A DNA stretch of 64,000 nucleotides from JACMLC01 sp963720235 (GCA_963720235.1 OY970389.1:3658001-3722000); one strand, 5' to 3'; numbered from the stretch's first letter, positions 31,493 through 41,155 are shown. Made by a program: numbers and translations. Notes: a model not told the origin generated them from the letters alone.

Positions 31493-32674
31493 TCACGAAT
31501 ACCACAAATCCTGATACAACGCGACCATTTTTTCGGCATACTCGGCCCATGTGAATCTGGCTGCCTGTGCTAATCCCGCTTCGCGCCGTACAGCCCACTG
31601 CAACGGCTTCTCTCGTCGCTCTAACAACAATTCGATAACAGCGCGGCTCCATGCATTAACATCTGCGACGGGACGATAGACAGCCGCCGCGCCGCCGACT
31701 TCGCGCAACACATCGAGATCGCTGGCGATGACGGGCGCGCCGCAAGCCATAGCTTCGATGACAGGCAATCCGAATCCCTCTCTTTCAGATGGCTGCAAGA
31801 CAAGAGTTGCGCGCCTGTACACTGCGGCCAGCATGTTTCGAGAGAGCGCGGGCAAGACCACTACGGATTCCGATAGCCCTAGCCGCTCGACAAGCTTTCT
31901 CTGTTCGTCTGTAAACAATCCTCCGGCGCGCAAGAGTCGCGCCGATGGAAACTCTTTCCTGACCGTAGCGAAAACCTTGAGCAGGACATCAATTCTTTTC
32001 CGCTCGATAGTACTGCCGACATGCAGCACATCAATCGCTTTATCATCCGCAGGGCCAAGCAAACGCGCGACTTCCAAATCCGCCTGTGCATCAGGCTCTG
32101 GAGAACAGGTTGGATGGACTCCGTTGTGAATGATGACTGTGCGCCCGGCAGGTATCACTTGATGTTTCAACAACTCTTCGCGCGTGGCTGCGGTGTCACA
32201 AGTCACCCATGCAGCTTTACGCAAGCCTTCGAGGATGCGCTTCGTCATCGCCACGAACGCCCTTGAGCGTTGATGCTCCGCCGGTTCAAGAACACAACGA
32301 AAAGTATCTATGTCATGACAGGTGACGATGGTGCGCTCAGACGGAAGTTGATGAACAAGCTGTGCGTAGCTGTGATCTACAAGATGGAAAATATCAAAGT
32401 CCCGTGCAATGCGTTTCAGCAGTTTCGGATAGTCCCAGAAGCGATTGACGAGCCGGTCAGCATTATAAGCAAAGGCTCGCCTGACGGGCAGCGAGAGGCG
32501 TCCGAAACGCCGCTTCATACCGGGACGAATATTGACAGGGCGGATAGTCGCAGCATGTTCGGCGCGTAAATGGCTGAAGAGCATCTCGGCAACCAGGTCC
32601 ATGCTATGCCAGTTCTCTTCAGGCAGATCGCAGATAATTGCGACACGTAGAGGTTGTCTGCTGCTGTGGCTCAA
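31493..32674 (-). CDS. Family-4-type glycosyltransferase
   Basis: About 393 residues. N-terminal half: RVAIICDLPEENWHSMDLVA, HLVDHSYAQLVHQL. Donor half: VLHVGSTIERKRIDVLLKVF and the EX7E motif EREGFGLPVIEAMACG. I place the start at TTG 32674, which overlaps the upstream stop codon as TTGA and has GAAGG a few bases before it; GTG 32689 is the alternative. The layout points to translational coupling with the preceding glycosyltransferase. Adds a sugar of unknown identity in the exopolysaccharide pathway. Confidence 0.87.
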   Translation of the reverse strand: MSHSSRQPLRVAIICDLPEENWHSMDLVAEMLFSHLRAEHAATIRPVNIRPGMKRRFGRLSLPVRRAFAYNADRLVNRFWDYPKLLKRIARDFDIFHLVDHSYAQLVHQLPSERTIVTCHDIDTFRCVLEPAEHQRSRAFVAMTKRILEGLRKAAWVTCDTAATREELLKHQVIPAGRTVIIHNGVHPTCSPEPDAQADLEVARLLGPADDKAIDVLHVGSTIERKRIDVLLKVFATVRKEFPSARLLRAGGLFTDEQRKLVERLGLSESVVVLPALSRNMLAAVYRRATLVLQPSEREGFGLPVIEAMACGAPVIASDLDVLREVGGAAAVYRPVADVNAWSRAVIELLLERREKPLQWAVRREAGLAQAARFTWAEYAEKMVALYQDLWYS

Positions 32675-33840
32675 GAGACCTTCACACACCCGCTCTCCGG
32701 TTGCAATTTGTGACGCGTGTGCAACAGCTCCTCTAATTGCTCGAAGACGATTTGTCGCTCATACTTCTCGCAGACAAGTTTTCGTCCGGCGGCAGCCCTC
32801 TGAGCCGCTTCATCCGGGTTATCCAGCGCAGCTTCGATGCACGCGGCAAGGGCCGCCGAATCACTGACCGGATACGTCCATCCGGTCAGGCCGTCTTTGA
32901 TAGTTTCTTCCAGACCGCCGACCGCAGAGGCGATGACCGGCACTTCGCACGCCAGAGCCTCTAACGGCGAGAATCCCAGACCTTCTGCGCGGCTCGCCTG
33001 CACGCAAAGATCGCAAGCCTGATAGTCTTCCGGCAACTCTTTATGCGGATGAACGGCATCGGTCGCAATAACTCGTCCGGCAATGCCGAAGCGTTCGGCA
33101 TCTTTGAGAAATGCCTGATAGCCGCCGCTCCTGTGCAAGAGCCACAGGTCGCGCCCTTTGTTCAGCAGTTGACGCACGGCTTTGAGCAGAGCCTCGCTGT
33201 CTTTCTCCGGCGCGATGCGGCTGCTGAAAAAGATGAGCGCGCCGGTCGCGGGCAAACCGAGACGCTTCCTGATTGTTTCCTTCGGCTCGACGGGCGGCGC
33301 AAAGATATTTGTATCCACACCGTAAATCGGTATCACATCAACGGGCCTGGAAGTTATGCCATGTCGCCGCACGACATCGGCCAGATGACGGCTGAGGACG
33401 ATATATCTTTGACCGGAAACGGCATTGATGCGCGCCAGCGCGTTGAGCGCCCATAGCTCACGGCGGCGAAAACGTTTGCCCTGCTCCTGATACGCTTGAC
33501 GGCATTTATAATATGCCTCGACAGGACTGCACACTAACATCATCGTCAGCTTGCCGTTGACGCGCCCCGCGACATTCGCCGCAAAGGCAGCCAGACCATA
33601 ACCCTGCACCATCACTGCATCAATCTCTGCACGATGTGTGCGCAAGTGCTGCCAGACAAAGCGCGCGAAGCCAAGCCTCGAAGCAGGCCCGATGTGCGAG
33701 GCGACAGCCATCCCCGGAGGCTGGCTAATCTCCACGCCGCCTTCAATCCGTCGCGCGATGATCGAGAGGTTGAATCTTTCGGCCAGCCCTTCAACCAGTC
33801 TCACATCCGTCCCGCTCTCCACAATCAGACAGAGCCGCAT
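32671..33840 (-). CDS. Family-4-type glycosyltransferase
   Basis: 389 residues from ATG 33840 (MRLCLIVESGTDVRLVEGLA). The donor-binding half shows IFFSSRIAPEKDSEALLKAV and RAEGLGFSPLEALACE (EX7E). The N-terminal half has VMVQGYGLAAFAANVAGRVN. It is packed between two other glycosyltransferases (29 bp from the upstream stop, 4-bp overlap with the downstream start). Substrates cannot be read from sequence. Confidence 0.87.
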   Translation of the reverse strand: MRLCLIVESGTDVRLVEGLAERFNLSIIARRIEGGVEISQPPGMAVASHIGPASRLGFARFVWQHLRTHRAEIDAVMVQGYGLAAFAANVAGRVNGKLTMMLVCSPVEAYYKCRQAYQEQGKRFRRRELWALNALARINAVSGQRYIVLSRHLADVVRRHGITSRPVDVIPIYGVDTNIFAPPVEPKETIRKRLGLPATGALIFFSSRIAPEKDSEALLKAVRQLLNKGRDLWLLHRSGGYQAFLKDAERFGIAGRVIATDAVHPHKELPEDYQACDLCVQASRAEGLGFSPLEALACEVPVIASAVGGLEETIKDGLTGWTYPVSDSAALAACIEAALDNPDEAAQRAAAGRKLVCEKYERQIVFEQLEELLHTRHKLQPESGCVKVS

Positions 33841-33869
33841 AGCTTCACGCGTATCTTCAAAAAAAAACT

Positions 33870-35081
33870 TCAATCCTTCTCTCGCAGCGTTTGAAAAATT
33901 TCCATTAACGCCGCGACATGATTTTCCATCTTAAATTGCTGCGCCCGCTCTACGGCTCCTCTGCGCAAGCTCTGATAGAAGGTTTCATCACGGATGCATT
34001 CAATGATTGCGGCAGCCAGAGCGCGTGCTGACGGAGGATTGCCCGGCGCGAGCGTGCCGTTGACTCCGTGTTTCAACCAATCCGGGATGCCGCCAACCGC
34101 AAAGGCGACCACAGGGACGCCATAACATCCGGCTTCTATTCCGGCCAGACCAAACGGCTCCGGCCAGAGGCTCGGCATGACGAGCAGGTCGCATTCCCGC
34201 AAGACCTTGTTGCGCTGCGACTCATCGAGCCACCCTGTAAAAATAAATTCCAATCCCGTGTTACTTGATGCGAGTTGCGAAGCGCGACGTTCCCATTCCT
34301 TTCTGCGACGCCCGTCCCCTGCAAAAGTTACTTGCACCGGAATTTCAGAAGCAGAAGCCACTGTGGGCAAAGCTTCGAGCAAAGCCGCTCCACCTTTCAA
34401 AGATTCCATCCGGCCCAGAAACAGGATGTGCCATTTCTGCCTCTGCTGGCGGTCGTCTGGCAGAGATGCTGGCATCTCTTCAACGGAGACAGGCAAGCGC
34501 ACAATCCTCACGCGGTCTGACAGTCCATATTTTTCGTACTCACGCGCCATGTGTGTGCTTGCGACAAGGATTGCTCGATAGTCATGCAGGAGAGCGAGCC
34601 GCTTTGTCTGTAGTCTGTAGTCATGCAGCATCGTGCGCGGGTTCAATCCGCCGCATCGTCGCGGATAATAATGCAACAGGCATTGCCAGCCGAATGCGCG
34701 GTCACAGGGCTGCATCGCCGGAAAACTGAAAGTCTTCGCGCCGCTCACGCAACTGCCATAATAAGCATGCGCGAAGCAGACCGCCGGAGCGATTTTTTGC
34801 AATTCCGTTTCGAGTTCCGGCGAGCGCAGGCCGTGCACGTAGATAACATCCGGTTGCCAGCGACGCAATTCATCTAACGCGCGTTCCGCTCCCGGCCCTG
34901 CAACAGACCATGCGGGCGCGCCTTCCGGCAACTTTATCATCTCGCCCCCTGCCGCTTCTGTTTCCTCATGCAGGAATGCTATCTCGCACCCGCTTGCTGC
35001 CAGCGCCGGCAGGAGTTGACGCAAGTGTGTTTCCACTCCGCCGATGATGTTGCGATACCGGTTGACGATTGCAATACGCAT
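33870..35081 (-). CDS. Family-4-type glycosyltransferase
   Basis: 403 residues from ATG 35081 (RIAIVNRYRNIIGGVETHLR). The GGVE acceptor-side motif and the donor-side segment PEPFGLAGIEAGCYGVPVV are typical. The middle contains a cysteine-rich insertion (FAHAYYGSCVSGAKTFSFPA, CDRAFGWQCLLHYYPRRCGG) that I recognise from glycosyltransferases of this kind in other exopolysaccharide loci; its role is unknown. In line with the neighbouring genes. Confidence 0.88.
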   Translation of the reverse strand: MRIAIVNRYRNIIGGVETHLRQLLPALAASGCEIAFLHEETEAAGGEMIKLPEGAPAWSVAGPGAERALDELRRWQPDVIYVHGLRSPELETELQKIAPAVCFAHAYYGSCVSGAKTFSFPAMQPCDRAFGWQCLLHYYPRRCGGLNPRTMLHDYRLQTKRLALLHDYRAILVASTHMAREYEKYGLSDRVRIVRLPVSVEEMPASLPDDRQQRQKWHILFLGRMESLKGGAALLEALPTVASASEIPVQVTFAGDGRRRKEWERRASQLASSNTGLEFIFTGWLDESQRNKVLRECDLLVMPSLWPEPFGLAGIEAGCYGVPVVAFAVGGIPDWLKHGVNGTLAPGNPPSARALAAAIIECIRDETFYQSLRRGAVERAQQFKMENHVAALMEIFQTLREKD

Positions 35082-35124
35082 TAAGAAAAATTCAGAACTT
35101 CCAGCCAGCAAATTTCACGAAGCT

Positions 35125-36288
35125 TCAGGATTCTGTGGGCCACTGTGCGCCGTTCAGGATGGCTATAGTATGCCGCACGTCGAAACGTTCACGGTAAAGC
35201 TTAGCGGCAACCAAGCCCAACGCCGTGCTGCGTTCTGCGTCTGACAAGAGAAGCTCTGTCGCCTCTGCCTGAGCATTCGCGTCTGCGACGGGAGCGAGCA
35301 TCACGGCTCCGCTTTCAGCCCAGAGAGATTCTGTTAGCGGCCCGCTCGTCGTCACGACCGGTCGCCCGTGGGCCAGCGCAGTCATCACACTGGTGCGGCG
35401 ACAACTAACGCCGTCACCGAAAGGCTGAACCATTACGTCGCACGCGCTGAGATGTCTGGAGATGTCGTCTGCGGAGAGAGACCCAGTGGCATAAACTCGT
35501 CCCTGCAACTGAGGATAAAGATAAACCAACTCATCGCGCAAGGCTTCACCGTCGCGGCCCATCAGCAAAGCTCTGCGTTCTGCGTGCTTCAACAGGAGCA
35601 AAGGCAATAAAGGCTTGAGCAGCTTTGTGATGTGCGGCGCGTAAGTCCCGAAGTGACCGATGATTTGCACGGCATCGGACGGCGCATAATGTGCGCGCAA
35701 GGCTGCGACGCCGTTTGCATCCTCTATGACCGGCATAGTGCTTGGAACAGGCATCCAGATAATCGGCGCGCGTGTTGACTTCAGAGAGCTCAGTATCTCT
35801 CCCCACGCCGGAATCGAGACGAAGATGCGCTCCGCCGCACGCGCTACGATTGAGGCCATCAAGCGCGTCGTCGCTCCGAGCAGGTTGTGCGCCGCAGATT
35901 GATTCCGATTCAAGGGAAAATGAACTTCGTGGAACATGACCCAGATGGACTCTCTTCGCCTGCGAGACCAGAGCCACAGGCAGAACGGGACGTTTAGAGC
36001 TTTCCAGCCGAAAGCATGCGGCACATACTGTACTAAAATTTTCGCCGGACGCTCCGCACTATTGAGAGACCTTTGCAACGCGCGGAGCGAGCGCGGCCCG
36101 AAGTGATCCGGCAGCCTGTGCACTTCCACTCCGGCATCGCGCGGCGTCTCGCCTGAGCAGGGTGAAGTCCAGATGTGGACACTGCTCTCGCCATCCTTTG
36201 CCAACTCACGTGCGACGAGCCGCGTGTAATCGCTCACGCCGCCCGGCTGTGGAGGGTACTCGCCCGTGAGCATGTGCCAGTGCGTCAT
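35125..36288 (-). CDS. Glycosyltransferase, GT4-like, without a clear EX7E motif
   Basis: 387 residues from ATG 36288. It opens MTHWHMLTGEYPPQPGGVSD, the usual GT-B start, and contains QIIGHFGTYAPHITKLL. At the donor site the segment is GDGVSCRRTSVMTALAHGRP, where the second Glu of EX7E is not found; this RRTSxMxALAHG variant recurs in a branch of GT4 enzymes. It probably transfers a sugar in the same pathway. Confidence 0.82.
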   Translation of the reverse strand: MTHWHMLTGEYPPQPGGVSDYTRLVARELAKDGESSVHIWTSPCSGETPRDAGVEVHRLPDHFGPRSLRALQRSLNSAERPAKILVQYVPHAFGWKALNVPFCLWLWSRRRRESIWVMFHEVHFPLNRNQSAAHNLLGATTRLMASIVARAAERIFVSIPAWGEILSSLKSTRAPIIWMPVPSTMPVIEDANGVAALRAHYAPSDAVQIIGHFGTYAPHITKLLKPLLPLLLLKHAERRALLMGRDGEALRDELVYLYPQLQGRVYATGSLSADDISRHLSACDVMVQPFGDGVSCRRTSVMTALAHGRPVVTTSGPLTESLWAESGAVMLAPVADANAQAEATELLLSDAERSTALGLVAAKLYRERFDVRHTIAILNGAQWPTES

Positions 36289-36321
36289 ACTCTGTCGGAT
36301 AAACTGCTCTGTGGGCCAAAT

Positions 36322-37395
36322 TCATTTAGCATATATCTCAAGACAGCGACGGACAACAGTGGGCCAGGTGAACTTTTCAAGGACGTGTTTACGCGCCGCC
36401 TTGCCCATGTCTCTGGCCTGTTCAGGATTATTGCATAGCCAGAGCAGTTTCTCTCTGAGAGACGAAGCATCATGTGGAGGCACGATAAAACCGGTGACGC
36501 CGTCCTCCACTACTTCGGGCATGCTGGCAACGTCCGTACAAATCGCTGGCGCGCCGCAGGCCATGCCTTCCAAAAGAGTCTGGCCCAGAAGTTCCGGCAC
36601 TCTCGTCTCCTGCCCGTACATATCCACATAGACGCTTGGCAGCGCCACGCACATGGCCCGGCGATAGCGAGAGATCAATTCCTTATCATCGCAATCTGAA
36701 CTGAAGCTCACAGACTTTCCATCAGACAGCGCGCGCAAGTCTGCCGTGAACCTTGCATCATACGGTTGCCCTACGATTTCGAGCTGCATCAACGGCGGGA
36801 GCGCGGCAATCAGTTCGTTGACTCCCTTGTGCGGCAGCAAGCGACCGACAAAGAGAGCCGCACCGCTGCGCGCGACTGAATCGTCCGGGGAAAACTTCTG
36901 CGTGTCCACGCCGCCGTAAATGACATGAGCCGCAGGCTTTCCGGCATGGCCTGAAATCTTGCGGCTATACTCGCTGATGTGAAGATGCCCGTGATACCAG
37001 CTATCCGTAGAGACATAAGAAGAGATGTCAAAACCTCCGCCGCCGAGGTCTGTGACGAAGACGCGGCGGCGTAAGACTCTACAAAAGAGAGCGGCCATGC
37101 TGCTGGCGAGCACATGCTGTTGATGGCAATGCACCACGTCGGACTGTCTGAGTTCTTTGAGCAAAGAGAGCGCGAAAGGATTGGAGCGTTGGCCGCGCAC
37201 GTACCACGGGTTGCCGATAACGTGAATGTTCAGCTGGCCCAACGTCTCATGTCGCTCGACATCTCCAAAACTGACGAGCCTCGTCGGAACCTGCTCCGCC
37301 ATCTGGCGCGCAAGCTCAAGCGCGTAACGCTCGGCCCCGCCGACCACGCCGCCATCAAACCCGAAGAGAGCCGGAACAATATGCAAGACCCGCAT
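36322..37395 (-). CDS. Family-4-type glycosyltransferase
   Basis: 357 residues from ATG 37395, eight bases after AAGGA. Acceptor half: HIVPALFGFDGGVVGGAERY, VVHCHQQHVLASSMAAL. Donor half: ALFVGRLLPHKGVNELIAAL and ETRVPELLGQTLLEGMACGA. A TTG three bases upstream is ignored. It follows the SAM methyltransferase gene at 37498 on the same strand after a ~100-bp gap. Confidence 0.88.
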   Translation of the reverse strand: MRVLHIVPALFGFDGGVVGGAERYALELARQMAEQVPTRLVSFGDVERHETLGQLNIHVIGNPWYVRGQRSNPFALSLLKELRQSDVVHCHQQHVLASSMAALFCRVLRRRVFVTDLGGGGFDISSYVSTDSWYHGHLHISEYSRKISGHAGKPAAHVIYGGVDTQKFSPDDSVARSGAALFVGRLLPHKGVNELIAALPPLMQLEIVGQPYDARFTADLRALSDGKSVSFSSDCDDKELISRYRRAMCVALPSVYVDMYGQETRVPELLGQTLLEGMACGAPAICTDVASMPEVVEDGVTGFIVPPHDASSLREKLLWLCNNPEQARDMGKAARKHVLEKFTWPTVVRRCLEIYAK

Positions 37396-37497
37396 CAAGA
37401 CAATCCTTCATTTCTTATAACCTTCGCAAGCTATCTGATAATTTCAAACTCTTAATCCTGACCGTCTTTTATCTACTGCACACTTCACGCGACAGGT

Positions 37498-38256
37498 TTA
37501 CGCTTTCAACGTCGCCGCGTGATATTGCACTGCTCCAAGCAAACGGTTATTCATCAAGCCGCCGAGCAAAGATTTGGCAGCACGTTTGAGCAAAGCGTGC
37601 TCATGATTCGCGCCCGGCGCAAAGTACAGGCTCTTCTCAATCTTAAATCCCGCTTCTTCAAGCATGAATAATATTTCGCCTTTCGTATATTCACGATAGT
37701 GAACATCTCCGATGTCTATAATGTGTCCCTGCTGAATCTTCGGTCTGGTGATGAAAGCCCGTGTTCCCCAGAGCGTATAACCGTCGCGCAAGAGGCGCGA
37801 AGCATTCATCAGCGTTGATGGATTCGGCGTCGTGACGATTAACAGCCCCTCTGGTTTAAGCACCCGCGCCGCTTCTTGTATCAGACCGAGAGGATGATTC
37901 AGAATATGCTCTATAATCTCTCCCATCAACACCACATCAAATGATTGGTCACGCAGATGCGAGAGGGATTCCAGTTCATTAAGATTAGAGAGAAAGAATT
38001 CTATCCCGTGTCGTGCAAAAATGCTTGCGCGATCCGCCAAATCTTCCGCATCCGTACCCGTTACCTGATAACCCAAAGTTGAAAAGAGACAACTGAGATA
38101 ACCATTGAAACAACCGACATCAAGTATGCGTGCCGGAGGAGGCTTTCGGTTTATCACATCGGAGACCATCAAATGCGCGCGTCTCTTGTTCTCAGGCCAG
38201 TACGAGTTGATAAACCACAAGTTATCCCGATATTCGGTCAGCATCCGTTCAAACAT
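37498..38256 (-). CDS. Class I SAM-dependent methyltransferase
   Basis: 252 residues with a Rossmann methyltransferase core. Motif I is ARILDVGCFNGYLSCLFS (residue ~40), motif II around VTGTDAEDLADRASIF, and FDVVLMGEIIEHILNHPLGL with EGLLIVTTPNPSTLMNASRL follow. The variant is common in glycan clusters, where members methylate sugars or lipid-linked glycans. It lies at the left end of a divergent gap holding a composite repeat. Confidence 0.87.
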   Translation of the reverse strand: MFERMLTEYRDNLWFINSYWPENKRRAHLMVSDVINRKPPPARILDVGCFNGYLSCLFSTLGYQVTGTDAEDLADRASIFARHGIEFFLSNLNELESLSHLRDQSFDVVLMGEIIEHILNHPLGLIQEAARVLKPEGLLIVTTPNPSTLMNASRLLRDGYTLWGTRAFITRPKIQQGHIIDIGDVHYREYTKGEILFMLEEAGFKIEKSLYFAPGANHEHALLKRAAKSLLGGLMNNRLLGAVQYHAATLKA

Positions 38257-38334
38257 GTAGCAGAATTTAAACTATTTGCGGCTAACTCACCATCCGGTCA
38301 TGTGCTCTTCTAATATCACGGGAGAAAAACTTTC

Positions 38335-38545
38335 AATTTTGGATAGTGGTTCAGTTTTCATAAGCTGAAAGAAGAAGTCTCCCGCAAAGGCGCAAAGGCG
38401 CAAAGAAGACACGAAGAGAGCTTTCAAATTAATTAATACTTCAACTCTTTGCGTGCTTTTCTTTGCGCCTTTGCGCCTTTGCGGGAAATTCTTTCGTGCT
38501 CATTATTATTCACCTGAATTTCAAACTGAACCACTACCCAATTTT
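38335..38545. mobile_element. MITE-like composite: 23-bp terminal inverted repeats around a family A palindrome
   Basis: 38335-38357 (AATTTTGGATAGTGGTTCAG and on) and 38523-38545 are inverted copies with 20 of 23 bases matching. Between them, 38381-38485 is a full family A palindrome nearly identical to 10939-11044. The whole sits between divergent methyltransferase genes. No ORF lies inside, so movement would need a transposase in trans. Confidence 0.8.
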
Positions 38546-38638
38546 GAGACACCGATTGCCAACGCTCTCTGGAATGGTATTATTAATCCGCATTTGAATG
38601 AAACGGATTAAAGAACTCATGCCTCGACATCTGCGTTT

Positions 38639-39472
38639 ATGACACTCCCGGACATTGCTGCGTTTCAGGCCATCTGCGCCAAAGGTCTTTCCTCAATCCG
38701 GCCTTTGAAGGATGCAGCTATCGCTGACGATGAAGGGTGGCTGTTTAAGACAAACTATCCTCCTTCATATCAGGCTTATGGACGGATGCGCGCCCTCATG
38801 GCTCTACAGGAGATTGTCAGGCTGAAGCCTCAAAGATTTTTGGAGATTGCGGCAGGCGACGGCGCGCTCTCTGCCTGTGTCGAGTTAACCGGGTGCGAAG
38901 TCTTTGCCAATGACCTGCGAGAAGTTCAACTTAAAGAAGCTCTCTCTGCCTACACTAACGGCCAGAGGATTCGCGTTGTCGGCGGAAGCCTGTTCGACCT
39001 GGACACTGCGCAACTCGGAAAGTTTGATGTCATTGCGGCATGCGAAATCATTGAGCACGTAGCGCACCCGGACAGGATGCTCGGCCACCTGCGGAAACTG
39101 CTGACCCCGAACGGCCATCTACTTCTGACTACTCCGAACGGGGCATACATTCACAGTCGTTTGCCGACCTATGCGGAGATAAAAGATTTTTCAGAATTAG
39201 AGCAACTGCAATTTAAGCCCGATGCCGATGGACATTTATTCGCTTTCACACCGGAAGAGCTAACGATGGTCGCGGCGCGCGCAGGATTTCAGATTGAGCA
39301 TTTGCAGGTGTGGGGAACGCCGCTCCTGACGGGCCATTATGGACTGCGCTTTCTCTCTTCCGCGCCGTTATGCAGAACTGCTCATCTGATAGAGCGATTG
39401 GCCCAACATCTTCCCGGCAGAAAACGCTTCTGCTTTTCTCTCTCCGCCGTGCTGCGTCCTAACTCTTCCTGA
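38639..39472 (+). CDS. Class I SAM-dependent methyltransferase, opposite strand to the cluster
   Basis: 277 residues. Motif I is FLEIAAGDGALSACVELTGC, then FDVIAACEIIEHVAHPDRML and NGHLLLTTPNGAYIHSRLPT. It is the only plus-strand gene between 30 and 54 kb and overlaps the converging methyltransferase gene by 14 bp at their 3' ends. It needs its own promoter, which should lie to the right of or inside the composite element at 38335-38545. Its target is likely a sugar of the exopolysaccharide or its carrier. Confidence 0.86.
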   Translation: MTLPDIAAFQAICAKGLSSIRPLKDAAIADDEGWLFKTNYPPSYQAYGRMRALMALQEIVRLKPQRFLEIAAGDGALSACVELTGCEVFANDLREVQLKEALSAYTNGQRIRVVGGSLFDLDTAQLGKFDVIAACEIIEHVAHPDRMLGHLRKLLTPNGHLLLTTPNGAYIHSRLPTYAEIKDFSELEQLQFKPDADGHLFAFTPEELTMVAARAGFQIEHLQVWGTPLLTGHYGLRFLSSAPLCRTAHLIERLAQHLPGRKRFCFSLSAVLRPNSS

Positions 39473-40193
39473 GCACGAATAACAGCCCGAAGGCGCACTC
39501 AGGAAATCTTGTCATCCAACGGTCAACCGCTCGCCGCGCGCGAACCCCAACGCCGCCCTCTATAGCATGAAGAAGAGACCAGCCCACCAATCTTTCAACT
39601 TCAAATGAGGCTGAACGAAAAAGAGCTTCCCATTCCCGCCGCGTCGTAACGCGAATATGATTGAGGTCAATCATTAAATCCGCTTTGACTGTCGGAGAAG
39701 GGCCGGGATAGCTCCACGGAGGTCTGCCAAACAAAAAGCGCAGGCGCGAGAGCCAAAAGGTAAGATTGGGAGTGGTGATAATCAGTCGTCCGTCAGGATG
39801 CAAAATTCGATGCAATTCCGAGATGAATAAATCAGTATCAACAATATGCTCGATTATATCCGCAGCCACTACAGCATTGAATTCTCCATCATCAGCAGGG
39901 CAAAGCTCTTCCCCTGCTCTCCAGTAGCGCGGCTCAATCCCACGCTCTGCAACCATCGCCAGAGCCTCATGACTGGCATCGAAGCCAACCATCTGCCTGA
40001 ATCCGACTGAGCCATACAAAGCAGTTGCGGCTCCCGTAAAACAACCGACATCGGCTAATGTTCCTTGAGGATTCAATGACTCAAGACACTGTTTAATCAA
40101 CTCGATTTTTTCTGCCTGCCACCGGAAGTGTTCATCTTCCGACTCCGATAGTTTGGCGAACGCTTCAATATTGCGACGCGAGTGTCCATTCAT
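39459..40193 (-). CDS. Class I SAM-dependent methyltransferase
   Basis: 244 residues from ATG 40193. Motif I is GTLADVGCFTGAATALYG, followed by FNAVVAADIIEHIVDTDLFI and DGRLIITTPNLTFWLSRLRF. The C-terminal segment is beta/alpha typical. It is the last gene of the unbroken wza-to-here run on the minus strand, 28 bp after the GT2 gene. It shares fold but not close sequence with the methyltransferases at 37498 and 38639. Confidence 0.87.
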   Translation of the reverse strand: MNGHSRRNIEAFAKLSESEDEHFRWQAEKIELIKQCLESLNPQGTLADVGCFTGAATALYGSVGFRQMVGFDASHEALAMVAERGIEPRYWRAGEELCPADDGEFNAVVAADIIEHIVDTDLFISELHRILHPDGRLIITTPNLTFWLSRLRFLFGRPPWSYPGPSPTVKADLMIDLNHIRVTTRREWEALFRSASFEVERLVGWSLLHAIEGGVGVRARRAVDRWMTRFPECAFGLLFVLRKS

Positions 40194-40221
40194 CAATACT
40201 TCACCTTAATGACTATCAGCA

Positions 40222-41148
40222 TCATTCTGCATCGAGGCTTTTACTGCCTCTGTTAATCTTTATCCGTTGGCCCAGTAATAAGGGAGCTTTCAGAATAAGC
40301 CAGCCCAACGCTTTGAGCATTGGCCGCAGCATCTTTCTGTCTGACGACAGAGTGCGCAGCAGATGTAGCAGCCCGTAGCGGAAGAAAAATTCCGGCAGCA
40401 CGCGGAGGCGCGCGTGAAGAAGATAAAGCGCGAAGAGATTCTTTATTTTATGAAACGAAATGTCCGCCGGAGTGAAAGCATGCGGCGCGTCAAGCACAAA
40501 GACCTTTGCCTGCGGCACGACGGTGATGGTGTTTCCAGATTTCAAGACCCGCGCGCAAAGCTCTACATCCTCGCTGTACATGAAAAAGTCGCTCCGAAAA
40601 CCATTCAAACGGCGCATCACTTCGAGCTTGCTGAAGATGACGCCGCCCGGAATAAACTTCACATTAAAAGGCTCAGACTGGCCGCAAGACTGTTGGCCGC
40701 TCCCAAAATGCGTTTGCCTGTAGATTGGAGCCAGGACAAATTCTCCGCCCGCACAGCGAATGGTCTTTCTATCTTCGTTGTAGATGATACCGGAGAGCAG
40801 CCCGTCAGATGGATGCAGTTGCGCATGCGCTACCAGATTGGCGATAAAGTCTGGATGAAGAATCACGTCATCCAGAGTGCAATGAACATACGCGCCCGTC
40901 GCTGCTTCTATCCCTCGATTCATGCCGCCCGTGAAACCTAGATTGTCACTGTTCTGAATTAATCTGATGCCTCTGTATTGCCGGATAATCTCTGCGATGC
41001 GCTCGCTGGCATGGCTCTTATTATCAACTACTATCACCTCAAGATTTGGATGTGATTGTCCGTTGATAGAGTCCAGAGCTTGAACAATAAAGGCCGGGCG
41101 GTCATAGCTCAGGACGATGACTGAAACCTTCGGGGAATCTTGATTCAT
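40222..41148 (-). CDS. Family-2 glycosyltransferase
   Basis: 308 residues with a GT-A fold. VSVIVLSYDRPAFIVQALDS at the N-terminus, VIVVDNKSHASERIAEIIRQ, and LGFTGGMNRGIEAATGAYVH. HCTLDDVILHPDFIANLV supplies the metal-binding acidic motif and MYSEDVELCARVLKSG the ED-type catalytic base. This rhamnosyltransferase-like group inverts the anomeric centre when adding a sugar. A hydrophobic C-terminal segment may touch the membrane. Starts eight bases after the flippase stop. Confidence 0.9.
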   Translation of the reverse strand: MNQDSPKVSVIVLSYDRPAFIVQALDSINGQSHPNLEVIVVDNKSHASERIAEIIRQYRGIRLIQNSDNLGFTGGMNRGIEAATGAYVHCTLDDVILHPDFIANLVAHAQLHPSDGLLSGIIYNEDRKTIRCAGGEFVLAPIYRQTHFGSGQQSCGQSEPFNVKFIPGGVIFSKLEVMRRLNGFRSDFFMYSEDVELCARVLKSGNTITVVPQAKVFVLDAPHAFTPADISFHKIKNLFALYLLHARLRVLPEFFFRYGLLHLLRTLSSDRKMLRPMLKALGWLILKAPLLLGQRIKINRGSKSLDAE

Positions 41149-41155
41149 CTCTTTA

